Origin: Calonectria ilicicola
Lineage: Eukaryota > Ascomycota > Sordariomycetes > Hypocreales > Nectriaceae
Direction of reading: 5' to 3'
Length of the DNA: 64,000 nt
Assembly (NCBI GenBank): GCA_020809705.1
Contig: CP085827.1
Span: forward strand, 5,828,001 to 5,892,000
The stretch's first letter is position 1. Each line of letters starts with the position of its first letter. Position numbers and translations under genes: made by a program. Of the stretch, positions 23,469 to 35,800 are shown in pieces. Under the pieces are notes generated by a model. The model was not told where the DNA came from and searched no databases. It worked only from the letters and a program-made list of their open reading frames with translations.

Positions 23469-24615
23469 ATGCAGTTCGAGCATGAGTTCTCTTTCCCCAT
23501 GGACGACGGCTTCGCTTTCCCGTCAATGCCATGTCCTTCGAATAATAGCTTTTCTTCCGCCTCATCAGCCTACGACCCCTTTACCCCAACTTCTCGACGA
23601 TCAACACCACATGAACTTGCCACCATGGAATTCGACGGTTCGTACAACAGCACTCACAGGGTTGACCTTACTCCACCATCAACAATGAGCAAGTTCATGT
23701 ATGGGGGCCCTATCAAGACTGAGCCGGAGCCGATGCATTTCCCCGACGGTCTCCCTGGAACTCCCATGAAGCGAGAATCCATAAGCTTCGACTACGAGCC
23801 AGGCCTGGACATGAGCATGGCACAGAATGCCTCAATGGGCTCACTAACACCATCAAACTCCTTCGGCATGTACGCCGTCTCTCCTGAGGCGGCCATGGGC
23901 GCAACCTCCTTCATGATGACTCCTACTCAAAGCCTCTCTGGCTCTGAGGCTGCTGACACATCTTCTTCCTGGTCATGCGCCAATGATAGCCCAATCTCCT
24001 TCTTCCCCAACAAGCAGCAGTTGCCTAGCGACTTCGATGTGCTGGATCTTGACCGCCACTCAATGTCTCCCTACCACCTTCATGATCCCACCTCACCTAA
24101 CCGAATGCGGGCACAGCGAAAGATAATGGTCCACCAGATTCAGCAAAAGACGAACGAGCTTCAGCGTGCCCAGGTTCGCTCCAACAGGAAGCGACCAGTC
24201 AAGCCCGAGTCCGCTCCTGTGGATGTAGTTCGCAGAGCCATGTGCAAGTGCGACTATCCCGGCTGCCATAAGGCTTTCCGACGCAATGAGCACCTCAAGA
24301 GACACAAGCAAACGTGAGTTCCCCATAATGTCTCAGTGAATCGCGCTACATCACTAGAGCACCGCACTGACAGCAAGCTGCAGTTTCCATGGCGAGGGTC
24401 CCAATCGGTTCTCTTGCGAATTTTGTGGCAAGGATCAATTCAACCGTCAGGACAACCTCAACAACCACCGCAAGCTTCACGCTCGGCCCAACAGCCGCAA
24501 TCGTGGCGTTGAGTTCATCCCCGCCGCGGTGCCAGTCATTGAGCAAGAGGAGCGTAGCCGAAAGCGACGGGCGCCTCCCAAGTCCAAGACGGATAAGCGG
24601 GGCTTGGAGTACTAA
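23469..24615 (+). CDS. C2H2 zinc-finger transcription factor, possibly BrlA-like
   Basis: There are two exons, 23469-24313 and 24384-24615, with a 70-bp intron (GTGAGT...GCAG); the product is 358 residues. The first 230 residues are Ser/Pro/Met-rich and lack folded motifs (for example AYDPFTPTSRRSTP, GTPMKRESISFDYEPG), as in activation regions. A basic stretch, MRAQRKIMVHQIQQKTNELQ, leads to two C-terminal fingers. Finger 1 is C-DYPG-C-x12-H-x4-H (CDYPGCHKAFRRNEHLKRHKQTFH). Finger 2 starts CEFCGKDQFNRQDNLNNH with an x13 spacing. The protein ends with a basic nuclear-localisation-like tail (RSRKRRAPPKSKTDKR). I recognise the finger pair as a conserved Sordariomycete type that has been called BrlA-like (conidiation), but I cannot prove orthology. 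The ATG context (CAAG-ATG) and the C/A-rich leader support this start. Confidence 0.85.
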
Positions 24616-27600
24616 ACGGAGATTCGATGATTCTCTGGGCACTCTATTGATGGAAAACACATCCATTTCGCCTCCGAAGCACTTTTACAAAAAAGAGTTG
24701 AAGCGAGTGGAGACACGAGCACGATGAGACACGCAGTGAACCATCCGCGCATCCGTTTGGATACATACACGCACACATTTACATACACGGCACACTTGGC
24801 GGGAGCGGGGTGGGAGCATGAAAGGAGCGACCGAAAAAAAAGAAAACACAAAGCCCAGAGAGGCAAGCTGGGGTGTCACGCTTGTCCACCACGGTCGCCC
24901 TAGCATATCAAAAGCACCAATAGGTGTCTCCATCGGGCATATGAGAGATGGGACGCGAGACGTTTAAGACGACACGGGATATGGTTTGAAGTAATGAGGT
25001 GGCGGCTCCCAAGGGGGGCGGAGAACTGATCGAATTTTTCTTTCTTAGTTGCATGAACATTTCGTCCCGCACATCCGAGTCCATTATTAATGGGGTTCAT
25101 TGGCGTTGCGGCTTTTGCTTTTTTACATTTTCGGGGTACTGGTTGCATCATATTCGTTCATGGTTGGTTCCCCCTCACCCTGCGCCTTGGACACGCGGCA
25201 GGAGTTCCAGTTCTCGAGACACAGAGGAGAGAGGAATACGGGGAACAAAAAAGTGTCCTTTCCAGCTTCGACAGTACCAATTATCACACTGGCATACACC
25301 GATACTCTATTATCTCTTTTTTATTTTTTTATTTTTATTTTTCTATTCCACAATGGAAAGACTCACAAGAACACCTGGTGGTCGGTCTTCACACATCACA
25401 CAAACAACACTTTTGGTGAACGGAATGAGAGGGGCGGAGGAAATGAGCCGGGAGGTGACACAGGCATCATCGGAGGGGTTCACCATTTGGTCAAAAAAAA
25501 AAAAAACAACATCAGTATCTTACTGTACCGTAGTACCAAACTTGTAATCTAGGTAGCTTATGACTTAGCTTGGCAATACCCAGGGGGCGGCAAAACGTGG
25601 TGGTTGGCTAGTGGGGAGGAGGTCGGGAGAAAAGATACAGAGAGACAAAGAGAAATGAGAAAACACGATATTTTTCGGACCCCAATTTTCATGTCCCATC
25701 GGCGTTTGAAGTCCTTGAATTATTCGATCTACAGCAAATATCTCGATCTTTAGTGATGGTTCCCCATTCTCGTCCCCGAGACATAGAGAGCCACAACCTT
25801 TGTGGGACAGTTTCTCTTTTTTTTTTTTGTGTTTTTTATGTTTTTTTTTCGTTTTCCTTCCCAACGCAGCGGTAGACGAGGAATGAACTTAGTCTGCGTC
25901 AGGGATGATCCTCATTGGTGAGGGTGCGTCCCTGGATCGTCGTCTTATCGAATAGCAAGGCCCCCTTGGACCATCCATGATGACCAGATTGAGTCTTTAC
26001 ATGGCTTGCATGACCTTGCCCAAGAGAGAAAGGCGGGCGGTAAAGCCCAAAGGCAAGAGAGGCAAAGGTCACGACATGGATAGCGGAGCAGGGCCCAGTA
26101 AAAGTCTCAGAGTCCACTGCCTGGGTATCGGGGGCTTGCCACGGACTGGGGGGATCTGTCACCCGGCAGGCTCGTAGACGCTAGGTCTCTGATGGGATTA
26201 CCGGGGGTCCTGCAGTAGAGCTGATTCATGCAAACAGGAGTGCCATGTGAAAAGATGGAGGTTAAGCTCAAAGCGGAAAATGCTGAAGGCGCGACTGCAC
26301 ATTTTTCTGAATCTGGTGTGCCAATGTCTCGAGCATGGCTGGGGCCATTGGCCTGTTGGGCCTTGCGCGTTTCAAAAAGCAACGAAAGAGAGCTGTCTGT
26401 CCCTACGATCAAGGGCCGACTGCCGATCGCATGAAGATCTGGAGTATGGATACGCAAACAAGAGGGGAAAAAGGAAAATTTTGGCACGGGCTGGCGCAAG
26501 GGTTTCGGGTAATGGAACATGCACAGCGACCATCTCGTGCGTGGAGGCCGGGAGATGAGCTCGAGTATATCGGTTGCAGCGTTGCATTCGTGATTGCAGG
26601 TGGTATTCTCGATGGGGACATCTACGGGAGATCGATGATCGCCAGGCGAGGCGTGGGGATTGGTCTGTGGTAAGGTGAGTGCACTCCCGCCATGCTGGTA
26701 TTCCGCACTTCGGGCTACGCCATACCGACACTTTGGATGGAGGTACCGATAAGAATGAGCACGGCCGGCTGGGGAATCGGAGAAACCCATGGACAATCCA
26801 TCATGCCATTCCCGTTCATCTCTGCTGATTTACAGGGTCCGGTGAACCAAACGACCCCGAATGCCCCGAGGACCCTGCCTCTATGACCCAAGGATTCCGT
26901 CATTGCTGGTTAGCTTTGCAACTATTGGCAGCTGAGTTGCAACTTCTTGTGCTACAAGGGCCGTCGATCTTCGGACCTGGTGGTGTGATGTAACGGCTGA
27001 GTGACAGAGTGCCACAAGTGCCACTCTCCACGTTGGATGTGCAGCCACAAAGCCTTCATGGCAACTTTAGCACCGCACCCCCCAGACAGTTTAGAAACAA
27101 TTAGACACATTTGCGCTACATACGACTTGTTGCAGGGTTTTTGCATTTTTTGTTAATCCTCAAAAAATAATGATAACAAAATTAAATCCCCTAAGACTAG
27201 ACCAGGTGTCTTTTCGGGCTTTCCGGAATGGGACATCCTGCTGCACCACACCGTCATTTGTTTTGAAACTGTTTCTCTAGGCGCCCATCTGGCATAATGA
27301 CGCAGTAACACCGTTTGGTATTTTGCCCGCCTACCTAATTATAAACGACTGGAGCTCTCCAGGCTAGCTTACTAACAATGGAGATAATGGGGATGGGGCT
27401 GGCTGTTGCCCCAGAGCCGTTCACCCAGTGGCTAGCGCCACCAGTCCCATATTTTTCATGTCCTCACTGCAGCATTTGGTACACGGGGAGCTTCCCCGTC
27501 CTAGGGGGTCCCGCACAATGCCGGGCGATGGACCGAGAGAGCCCACGAACTGCCCTGGTCGGGGTCCATACAAAAAAAACTCCGAGATCGCATTTCGATG

Positions 27601-29342
27601 CGTTTAGAGAGACTGGGAGCTTTTTTTTAATTTTGTTTCATTGTTCTCGCAGGTGGCTGCCAACAGGTCAGGGAATAAGCAATAACACGAGCAAGGAACC
27701 CTGGCCAAAGGCAACCGCTGAGCTGGTCAGCGCTGAATTAACCCTGCCTCGGTCAGGGTAGTCGCCCTGCGGAAATAATTAGCCATATGGCAGCCGGGAA
27801 GAGGTGTTGGTCGATGGATGGTCCCTCCTCGCTAGTTTAGTACCCGCGGGCTTGCGCTGGTGCTGTTTGCTAGCCGCAAATTCTAGTGGGATGGGCAGGG
27901 GTCAACGCCGTGGAAAAATACGACTACAATATGCTTTAGCCTTTAGCGGTCCAGATGACATATGAAAGCGGGGAGAGGATCTGATCTGTCTCCTCCGTTC
28001 AGGTATCAAAAAAAAATGAGAGAATTAAAAAAAAAAAACCCCCCATTAATTTCTTGTTCAAAAAAGTTGGAGACGGGCGTGCCGTGGGTGCTGATTGTTT
28101 TTTTCTCGGTTATTACAATTTTTTTTTTATTTTTTATTTTGATCTCGTGGCGCAATGATCTGATGTTGTCTCTCACGAACTCCAGTTTGATCGGCCTCGA
28201 TTAACGTATGACATGTTTCGCTTTGCTGTCCAGGCTGGGTTTTGCGCATCAGTGCCAATGTTGTCGCCTGAGGCCTTTTTTTCCCCAGCACGGCCACTAT
28301 ACCACTGCACAACTCCTCTTGTGGCGGCGCTTTCCCCCCTCCATCATATTCATCACACTCCAAGCCAACACGTTGCATCCAAACAGGCAGCCTCAGCCCA
28401 TTCTCCAACGTTAAAACGCACGATAGCCAATTTTTCTGTCCACGCCATTTGACGCTACATGACGCCGGTCTCGAGCCGTCTTGTTCTCTTTCGCTAGACA
28501 CCCCCTTTGCCTCATTTGTCACTTTGGGAGTTGAAAAGATGACAGCTCAAATCTGATCTGCACCCCCCCAAGGAGCCGTCAGTCCCGTTCTCTGGCCTTA
28601 GCTGAAACCTCCACCGGCTGGCGTCGATCTTTGCTGCCAGAGGCTCAAAACGGCGAAACGCTCAGAGGCCTTTGTTCCCTGAGCCTGGTTTCGCCTCCTC
28701 ATCCTCTCCTAAGACCCTGACGCCCTCTACGTCACTGGATCTCCATCGCACCGCCATATTCCTTGGTTACCCACACGTCGCCACGCCTGACCGCCTTGTC
28801 CAGTTTGTATTTCCCTCGGAAGAGTTGCTCCCGCCATCAACCAAAGAAGCAAATCCTCCAGCTTGTACCAAGGGAGACACCATTTCAAGCTGAGGCAGAC
28901 TACTCCACTTTGCAATAGGCACTCTGAGAGATATTCTGACAAGATATTTCCACTTTGGGTCTTTTGGATCCTCGAGACCCATTGTACTAAATCTTGTCAT
29001 CTGCCTTCAGATGGTCTGAAAGAGGACAGTGCGCTTGCAGCTCGGCCCCTCCACACCCCTCCGCCATCGTCGCCTTTTCGCTATTTTGGTGTCCATTTTT
29101 TGCTCCCTGTGCCGTGATCCACGACTTTGGCCTCCACAAGCAAGCAATACTGTGAAATCCGTGCGTCCATCGAAAGCACCCGGTTGAAACTGGACATTGA
29201 CCTCCTTCCATTGGCGGGAACTAGTTCTTGTTGCGCGTTTCCTTCATGCCCCTCGCCTAGTGTCCAGTATTGGGGACTACGAGGATACTAGTCGTAAATT
29301 GGCAATGGACTGGCAAGCAATCAACTCTTCTCTATCTGATAA
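24616..29342. other. 4.7-kb gene-poor region between the regulator and the LRR gene
   Basis: The left part is the regulator's 3' UTR and flank. The right part (about 28500-29342), with CT-rich and moderately GC-rich sequence, is the likely promoter and leader of the LRR gene. A-runs and T-runs are frequent (25494-25506, 25815-25860, 28010-28050). A 229-codon minus-strand frame at 26107-26796 has no family resemblance and was not called. Confidence 0.5.
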
Positions 29343-31730
29343 ATGACTTCATTGCCCTCTTATCACGAGGCCACGGCCCGACCTGATTGGCTTCACCTGG
29401 TGGCACCTTACGTATCACACCATGACTACACGGCTCTTTGTCTCGTAGGGAAACGGTTTTGGACGGTGTTTGCGCCACGTCTTTGGACCAACGTCTTGCG
29501 GACTGTCAGGCTGGCTGGTCTACAGACGGGAGATGGTGAGTTCAGCCACATCGGATCCGATGGTTAGTGGCTTTTGTCTCTCTTTTGACACTGACACAAG
29601 GTGACTTTGGCAGATTTAGAATGGTGGTTCAGCTTTGTTTTCGCCCAGCTTCGGCGCACAGAGCAAAAGTCTAGGGATTTGGTTAGCGTGCTTGACGCTA
29701 GGGCGTTTGCAAAGGATTCATACCATTTTGCTTCAGACAAGCAGGAGGAGACGCTAAACCAGAGCTTCAAGCGAGCGCTCAGTCATTTGCCAAAGCTAAC
29801 GTGCGTGCTACTTGACGGGCATGCCGAAGTCGACACAGCATCATTTCTTGCAGAAGCCGGCCCGGACGGCATGGATTATGATCGGCTACTCTTGCTCAGC
29901 ATCGCCGAGTGTCAAAGCCCATTGCCTAGCACCTTTTTCAACTACCCACGTCTGAGCGGCCTGGTGTATCTTGACGTGTCAGGTATTCCAGGATCTGTTT
30001 GGCCAGTGCTACAGCCTTCCTTACTGCCGGATCTGCGCATCCTCAAAATTCGCGGTCGCGAGATGGATGATGTGGCGTTCGACGCACTGGCACTCCGCTT
30101 TGGCACTCGCCTTTGGAGTCTGGATATCAGCGACAACAAGCTAACTGACGCCATCGTTGGAAAAATGACAGCAAACTGTTTCCGCGCGAGCAATCTTCGG
30201 TCCGACGCATACTTTCGAGTTGAAGGGAAGCTGGTGCCTGTTCAAGGAGGATGTCCTCTCTATGGTCCCTTTGCCTTCGTAGAGGAGTCAGAATGGAGTG
30301 GCTCCTTTGCCCACCCTGAGCGCTTCCTCATTGATGCCCCCATGTACATGGCCAATCCAGAATCTGGGCCTCAAGAGTATCAAGCTTTCCGGTCCGATGG
30401 CCAGGACGGTGTCTGGCCAGATTCTGCTGAGGCAGTGCTGCGGGTATTTTCGGGCGAAGATCATCACCTGACTGTGGAAAGCTATCGCGGCTGCCTGGGT
30501 TTGACCCATATTAGGTTGTCTAACAACGACATTTCATCATTCGGCATTGAAAGTTTACTGAGGAACTCCAATGGCCACTTAGAAGAACTGGCGTGCGACT
30601 GCGTGCCGTTGGTAGTCGCCCCCAAAGCTCAGTCCCAGATATGGCCCAAGTCGGCAAAGCTGTATGGAATCCTAAACGCTGCCCATTTCTTGCGCCCAGT
30701 CTTTTCCTCCAACCTCCGTATTCTCAGGTTACACCATTCTGTTGTTACTCAGATTCCCACGTTGGAGATGGAAAATTTGTCCACAATGAGCCGGTTGTAT
30801 CTCGCCGAGACCTCGGTCCTGACACGCTGCAAACTTGCCTTCCCCCAGCCCTTTGTCCCAGACATGAACCCTCGCTTGGCTTCACTCACCCTCACCAATA
30901 TCCCACGTCGCTCATCAGGTCCACTGATTGTCGTTTTAATACAGTTTCTCAAGCTTTTATCCTCCCAAGAAAGGGCACTTGTTGACGTGAACACTGGATC
31001 ATCATCGTGGAGGGGGCCAAAAATATTGGAAGGTCTGAGACACCTTCGGTTGGAGTTTGAGCCAGATCCCAAGGACGACAGTTTTTCAATGGCGGAGGAT
31101 CTTGACGCAGAGGAATTAATGAATAATGGAGAGCGGGGGTTTAGTTTTTTCGACGACAGTAAATCCAACTGGCACTCAAAACAACCGTTGCAACAATCTG
31201 GCGACATGGAGTTAAGATATTCCAGTGGGGCCGCCAACGGTAGTAAAGACGATGAGTCGGACCGAGTGGACGGCGATTTCTTGACCCACACAGGGGAATG
31301 GAATGGGGAAACCTTTTCAGTACCGGTATGGATCGGACCAAAGACACCGAGCAGAAACGTTGTGATTAATGACTATCGGAGGTTGGTGTTGAAGCATAAT
31401 GTTCACGGTACAGTTGGGCCGTCTACTCCGGCTCAGGTCACTGCTGGTGCGCCTGATAGGTCATATATCTTTCAGACGGCCTGGTATATGGCAGTAATGC
31501 CGGAAAAGTTTGAACAGCCACGGTGGACCGAGCTCATGGCTATGAAAGACGTGTTGGAGGAGTTGAAGCGATTTCGCTTAGACGGTAGAGCAAAGCACGC
31601 AAAGCTCAAACGGTGCACGGAAGGAGGCCGAGTACCCCCTGGGGAACCTCATTATTTCTGGACAGGAAGGCTGGAAGTTTCTAGAGCCGACCCAACGCCC
31701 CAAAGTCGGCCTTCGCAATATTGGCGATGA
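29343..31730 (+). CDS. F-box-like leucine-rich-repeat protein
   Basis: There are two exons, 29343-29535 and 29614-31730, with a 78-bp intron (GTGAGT...GCAG) that restores the frame as ..LQTGDDLEWW; the product is 769 residues. The N-terminus resembles a fungal F-box region: a helix with DYTALCLVGKRFWTVFAPRLW, which reads like the 'L..VCK.F...p.LW' half of F-boxes. Irregular leucine-rich repeats follow: LSGLVYLDVSGIPG, LPDLRILKIRGREMDDVAFDALA, LWSLDISDNKLTDAIV, LTHIRLSNNDISSFGIESLL, LRILRLHHSVV and LRHLRLEFEP. Such proteins usually select substrates for SCF ubiquitin ligases. The C-terminal third is charged and lacks repeats. The F-box is weak, so the ubiquitin-ligase role is inferred; the LRR call is firmer. 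Confidence 0.82.
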
Positions 31731-32863
31731 GCGCTATGTTCGATTAGACTGCTCGTCGAGCTTGCATGCGCAGGCATTCGTTTTGTATGTATTCGAGTTT
31801 GTATATACTAAAGGATTGTCTGGAAAGTCGCACGCAAGTAAACGTCCATAAAATCCCCATCTGATCGAGGAGAAAAAAGAAAAGAAAAAAAGACCACATT
31901 TTTGTCGCAAATGCTGCGGGAGTGTCACTGAGGTGCCCACTGCCAAAACTCAAGGACCACCACCATCTAGCTTCCAATAATGCCAAAATATCAACGAAGA
32001 AATGACAAAGGCCAAAATAAATGCAATTCACTACTCTTCCCCCTCCAAGAAGGATATATTTGTAATCTGAGAGTTGATTCTTTAACGATAATCCCCATCT
32101 GCTCTATTCCATGCTCGTGATGTTTTGCACTGTCACTCGAATTAGACTAAAACAGCCTGTAATGACCTGTTGATTAGTTGACACCAGAATTCACTAACTG
32201 ATGGAAAGCACTAATTTTCCAGTTACTTTTGCCTTGTCAATTCAGCTACTAGACTCTAATTTTCAACCTGGTTGCAAACAAAACCAGATTTATTATGCGG
32301 GTTTATTCGCCAGTTTAGCATCCGGTGCTTGAACAAGGCTCGCGTTTTGACAATTCCATGTATAGCCACATCGGCATCGTCAATAAATTCCTACAAATCA
32401 AGTCATTTCAAGAAGAATGTTCGTCTTCTAGCAGATCAACTCACGATCGACCCACAAACTCGGGCATCTTGTCGCGCCATACCGAGTCGATTCACAGCTC
32501 GTAGCTAGTCCCGAAAGAATCTTCCACATCGCGCCAGTCAGGTGGCGTCAACTGCACCATGCCAGCTTGGTGAATACCCGGAAACTTACCCAATATCCAC
32601 CACAGTACGAGGGGCCATCTGAGCACCCATGCGTCCCGATGAGGGGCTACCAGTGGTCTAAACTTGCTTCAGTGTCCTGCCTAATTTTCCCATCTTTGGG
32701 TTCCATTAGGTTGCGCCGAGGACACAGTCTATGAACCAAATTATGCCCCTTTATCTTAATGAGATTATCTCCAAGGTTTCTGGAAGCTGCATCATTTCAC
32801 CGTCACAGCTAATGCCAGGTGTTCCAACTGTTTAGAGGTCATTGATGTCGAAATCTCCTAGAC

Positions 32864-32880
32864 TTTTTTTTTTTTTTTTT
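32864..32880. repeat. T17 homopolymer
   Basis: A run of T at the left side of the gene desert. Confidence 0.75.
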
Positions 32881-35800
32881 CATAACCAGGGCGGCCTCCT
32901 CTTAATCTGGAGACTCTCGAAAAGTATGGAAATTATTCTTCGTAGGGTGCTGGGATTTCTTGTCAACATTTAAATGGAATAGATGGGCGAAGTTCACGAT
33001 GCCTCACACAGCTAGAGGGATTTAGACTTTGCCGATGAGGTTCTATGGGTGTGCATTTTACCCCCGAGTCCGATATTTCTTCTTTTTCTATACTATTTTG
33101 CATGTGGAGGGTTAAATTGATTGGTACTTCAAAATAGTTCACGTATAGAATATCCTTGGTCAGATCGAGCCAACAGTAACGCAATCGTGTAGGTTGGCGG
33201 CTAAATGTGCACAGTCTCGTACGTAAAATGCATCATAACCACCTCATAAATTCCTTACGAGATAATACAAATTTCATGATTCTTTTAGCTACCTTGCGAT
33301 GAACCTCTTCATCAAATCTGTCCGTCAGCAGTATGCTTTCCTGGGAAAGCTGTTGCATAAATCCGTGATGCCCCACCTTCTCTTCAGCTCCCGTAGGTTG
33401 AAGATCTCGAGTTCTGCTCGGCGGGGCCTGAAAAATATCATCCGCGGAGAGATACAACAGCGGATATTAGTTAGAAGGACATTTTTGGGAGATCTAGAGG
33501 TAGGGGAAACTCTTGTCCACTGCTGTCGAAGGTGCCGTAATGCTTAGGACTTATCTCGTGTATTATGCAACGAAGGTATAATGACCATAGGGAGACGGGG
33601 AAAAGAGGTGTAAAATGAAATAAAGAATGAGATAAGATGTGCTATTGGCAACTTACGTACATGTTTTTGTTGATTGGGAAGCTTGGCTTAGTTGACCGAG
33701 ATTGAACAGTAAATCACTGCGCGGCCAGCTTTGAACTTCAAGTTTGGGATAGCCTTTTCCTGATGCTTCGGCAATCTTGACAGTAAATTTACCGAACGGC
33801 TACGATTAAAATGGTCTGGTTAAGCTTTCTGTGAGATGAACGTTTGCATTGCCAGGTCGCAGGCAATGCAAAGAATAAGTCGACCGACCCCCCACCGTTG
33901 GTGACCTTTATGGTGGGCATCGAGAAAATTGAGGAGCTACTCAATTACAAGTTCAATTCTGCATCAAGAAAGCTTGGGAGATTACCAAGCTAGAGACTTT
34001 CTTACACATACATCAATGTGCAATTGATGCCGAATGAGAACCTGTAAGTCAGGTACCAAGATGTCACGGACAAACGCATTTATAAATTGAAGTAGGGTAT
34101 CAATTACGCCTGGGAAGGCTGATTTTTAGTGAGGAGAAACAGAAGTACTTCAATAATGAAACAAGCACACCGTGTTATATTCTCAACAGACCCTTCGCTG
34201 CAACGAGGGCAAGCCTATTACCATAATTGAAAGGCTTTCGTATCGTTGTAATATTACATTATTTTAATGTACAATATGAACCTTACAATTTTCAATCATA
34301 ACTCAAATCGGAGCAGGACGAGATTCTCAAGGGAAGAGAACCGTGTACTCAGGTCAATAACTCCCCCAACGCTCGGGTGCATATGTGTGCCAAACCGTGC
34401 ACCGCGGCCCAAGGGTCTCTCTATTCCCTATATCCCGGTAGCAGAAAGACATGGGACGACTTTTAGGCGAGTCCTAGTGAGATCTCGACCATGGAAGTGG
34501 AGTTTGGGGGAGAGTAAAGGTATGAGAGGTGTGACATCGCAACATCAATAATGCCACTAGCTTGGAGAAAACAGCCACCACATTTCCATGCTTTTGGAAC
34601 GGCGGCCCCGAAATGGCTCCTCCACAGTTTGCCTGCCAGAAAATGGCATGGTGTGGGTATAGGGATGTGATAGTTAGTCACAGGGATGATGGAGTTGAGC
34701 AAAGGGTAGATGTATAGGTAGGCGTCGGCCAAGTAAGATTCTACCAAGCCCCAGAAACGTGGGTTTTAAGCTAAAATGAGAATCGGGAGGGGGGCGTGAG
34801 AAACATATTAGATGGTTGAAATGAAATTCTACGTGTAGCTAGTTGGTCAAATGTGCTGAGATGGGCTTTAAACTGGGCCCTGGCGGACGGCCTAGGGCCT
34901 GGCCGAGCGGCTGGTGGCAATATCCGCTGAAAGTTGAGTGTCTCTGTGATATTCGAAGATTCAGAAGTTGAAATATTCTAGGCCAGAGGGTGTGTGCAGC
35001 TTCATGGCATCCAAATATGATGAGGGCCATTGAACGGGGTCCGTCTGTGCTAGCGCTGACCATCAGAGCTGAAAGAGATTGATACAGGGATGATGGTGCG
35101 TTTATTTGTTAGCCAAGAATTTTTCAGCTCAAAATGTGATTCATATGGCCAAACAAGGCGAATAATAGCGTTTGTAAAGGACACTGCTATTCACTGGTAT
35201 GCGATGCAGTAATCCGTAAGCTTTATTCTATACACACCGCCAGGTCAGCACCACGACCAATTATTCAACCCGTGTGAACAGAGCAAGTCAGTTGTCTCAT
35301 TAGCTAGAAAAAAGAAATATTTCCTCTTCAAAATTTGGTGCCGCCAAGCGGTTTTCTAACCCACACTCAATTCAGTTGGCTGTAAAGAAGAGCGCAATTC
35401 CACATACTTGGAAGAGCTAGCGATGCTCCACTCTCGATCGCCATTACACTGCAGGTTCGCCCAGATCGAGGCCAGCCCAAGCCCTTCAAGCGCCCTTCTA
35501 TTGGTCTTGATCAAACCTTCCGGGTCCAGGCTTTTTCATTGTGGAGTGGCGGGCAGATAAGACATCCCAGATCCATGCGAGCGGAATAGCTTCAGCGCAC
35601 ACGTGAGATTGGTCTTACTCCTGCTTCGGCATCTTGGTCTTCCGAGCCGTCACATCCAAGCGCTGCAGTAGGTGACGCTAGCAAGGTTCTCAGCATGCGC
35701 ACGATGGGTAGAATAGGGTGCCGCCTCAAACGCCTCATTTCATCTTGTTTTTTTCGAGCTTCATGCCTCCAGAATGTGCTCTGTCTTGGATTGAAGGACC

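Noticed and set aside
26107..26796. 229-codon minus-strand frame
   Set aside because: No family motif, no splice logic, composition (Ser/Pro/His/Arg) typical of chance frames in moderately GC-rich DNA.
33233..33547. Overlapping frames on both strands (74 and 82 codons)
   Set aside because: The minus frame looks somewhat protein-like but lacks an ATG, and the plus frame has no family wording. Neither is supported.
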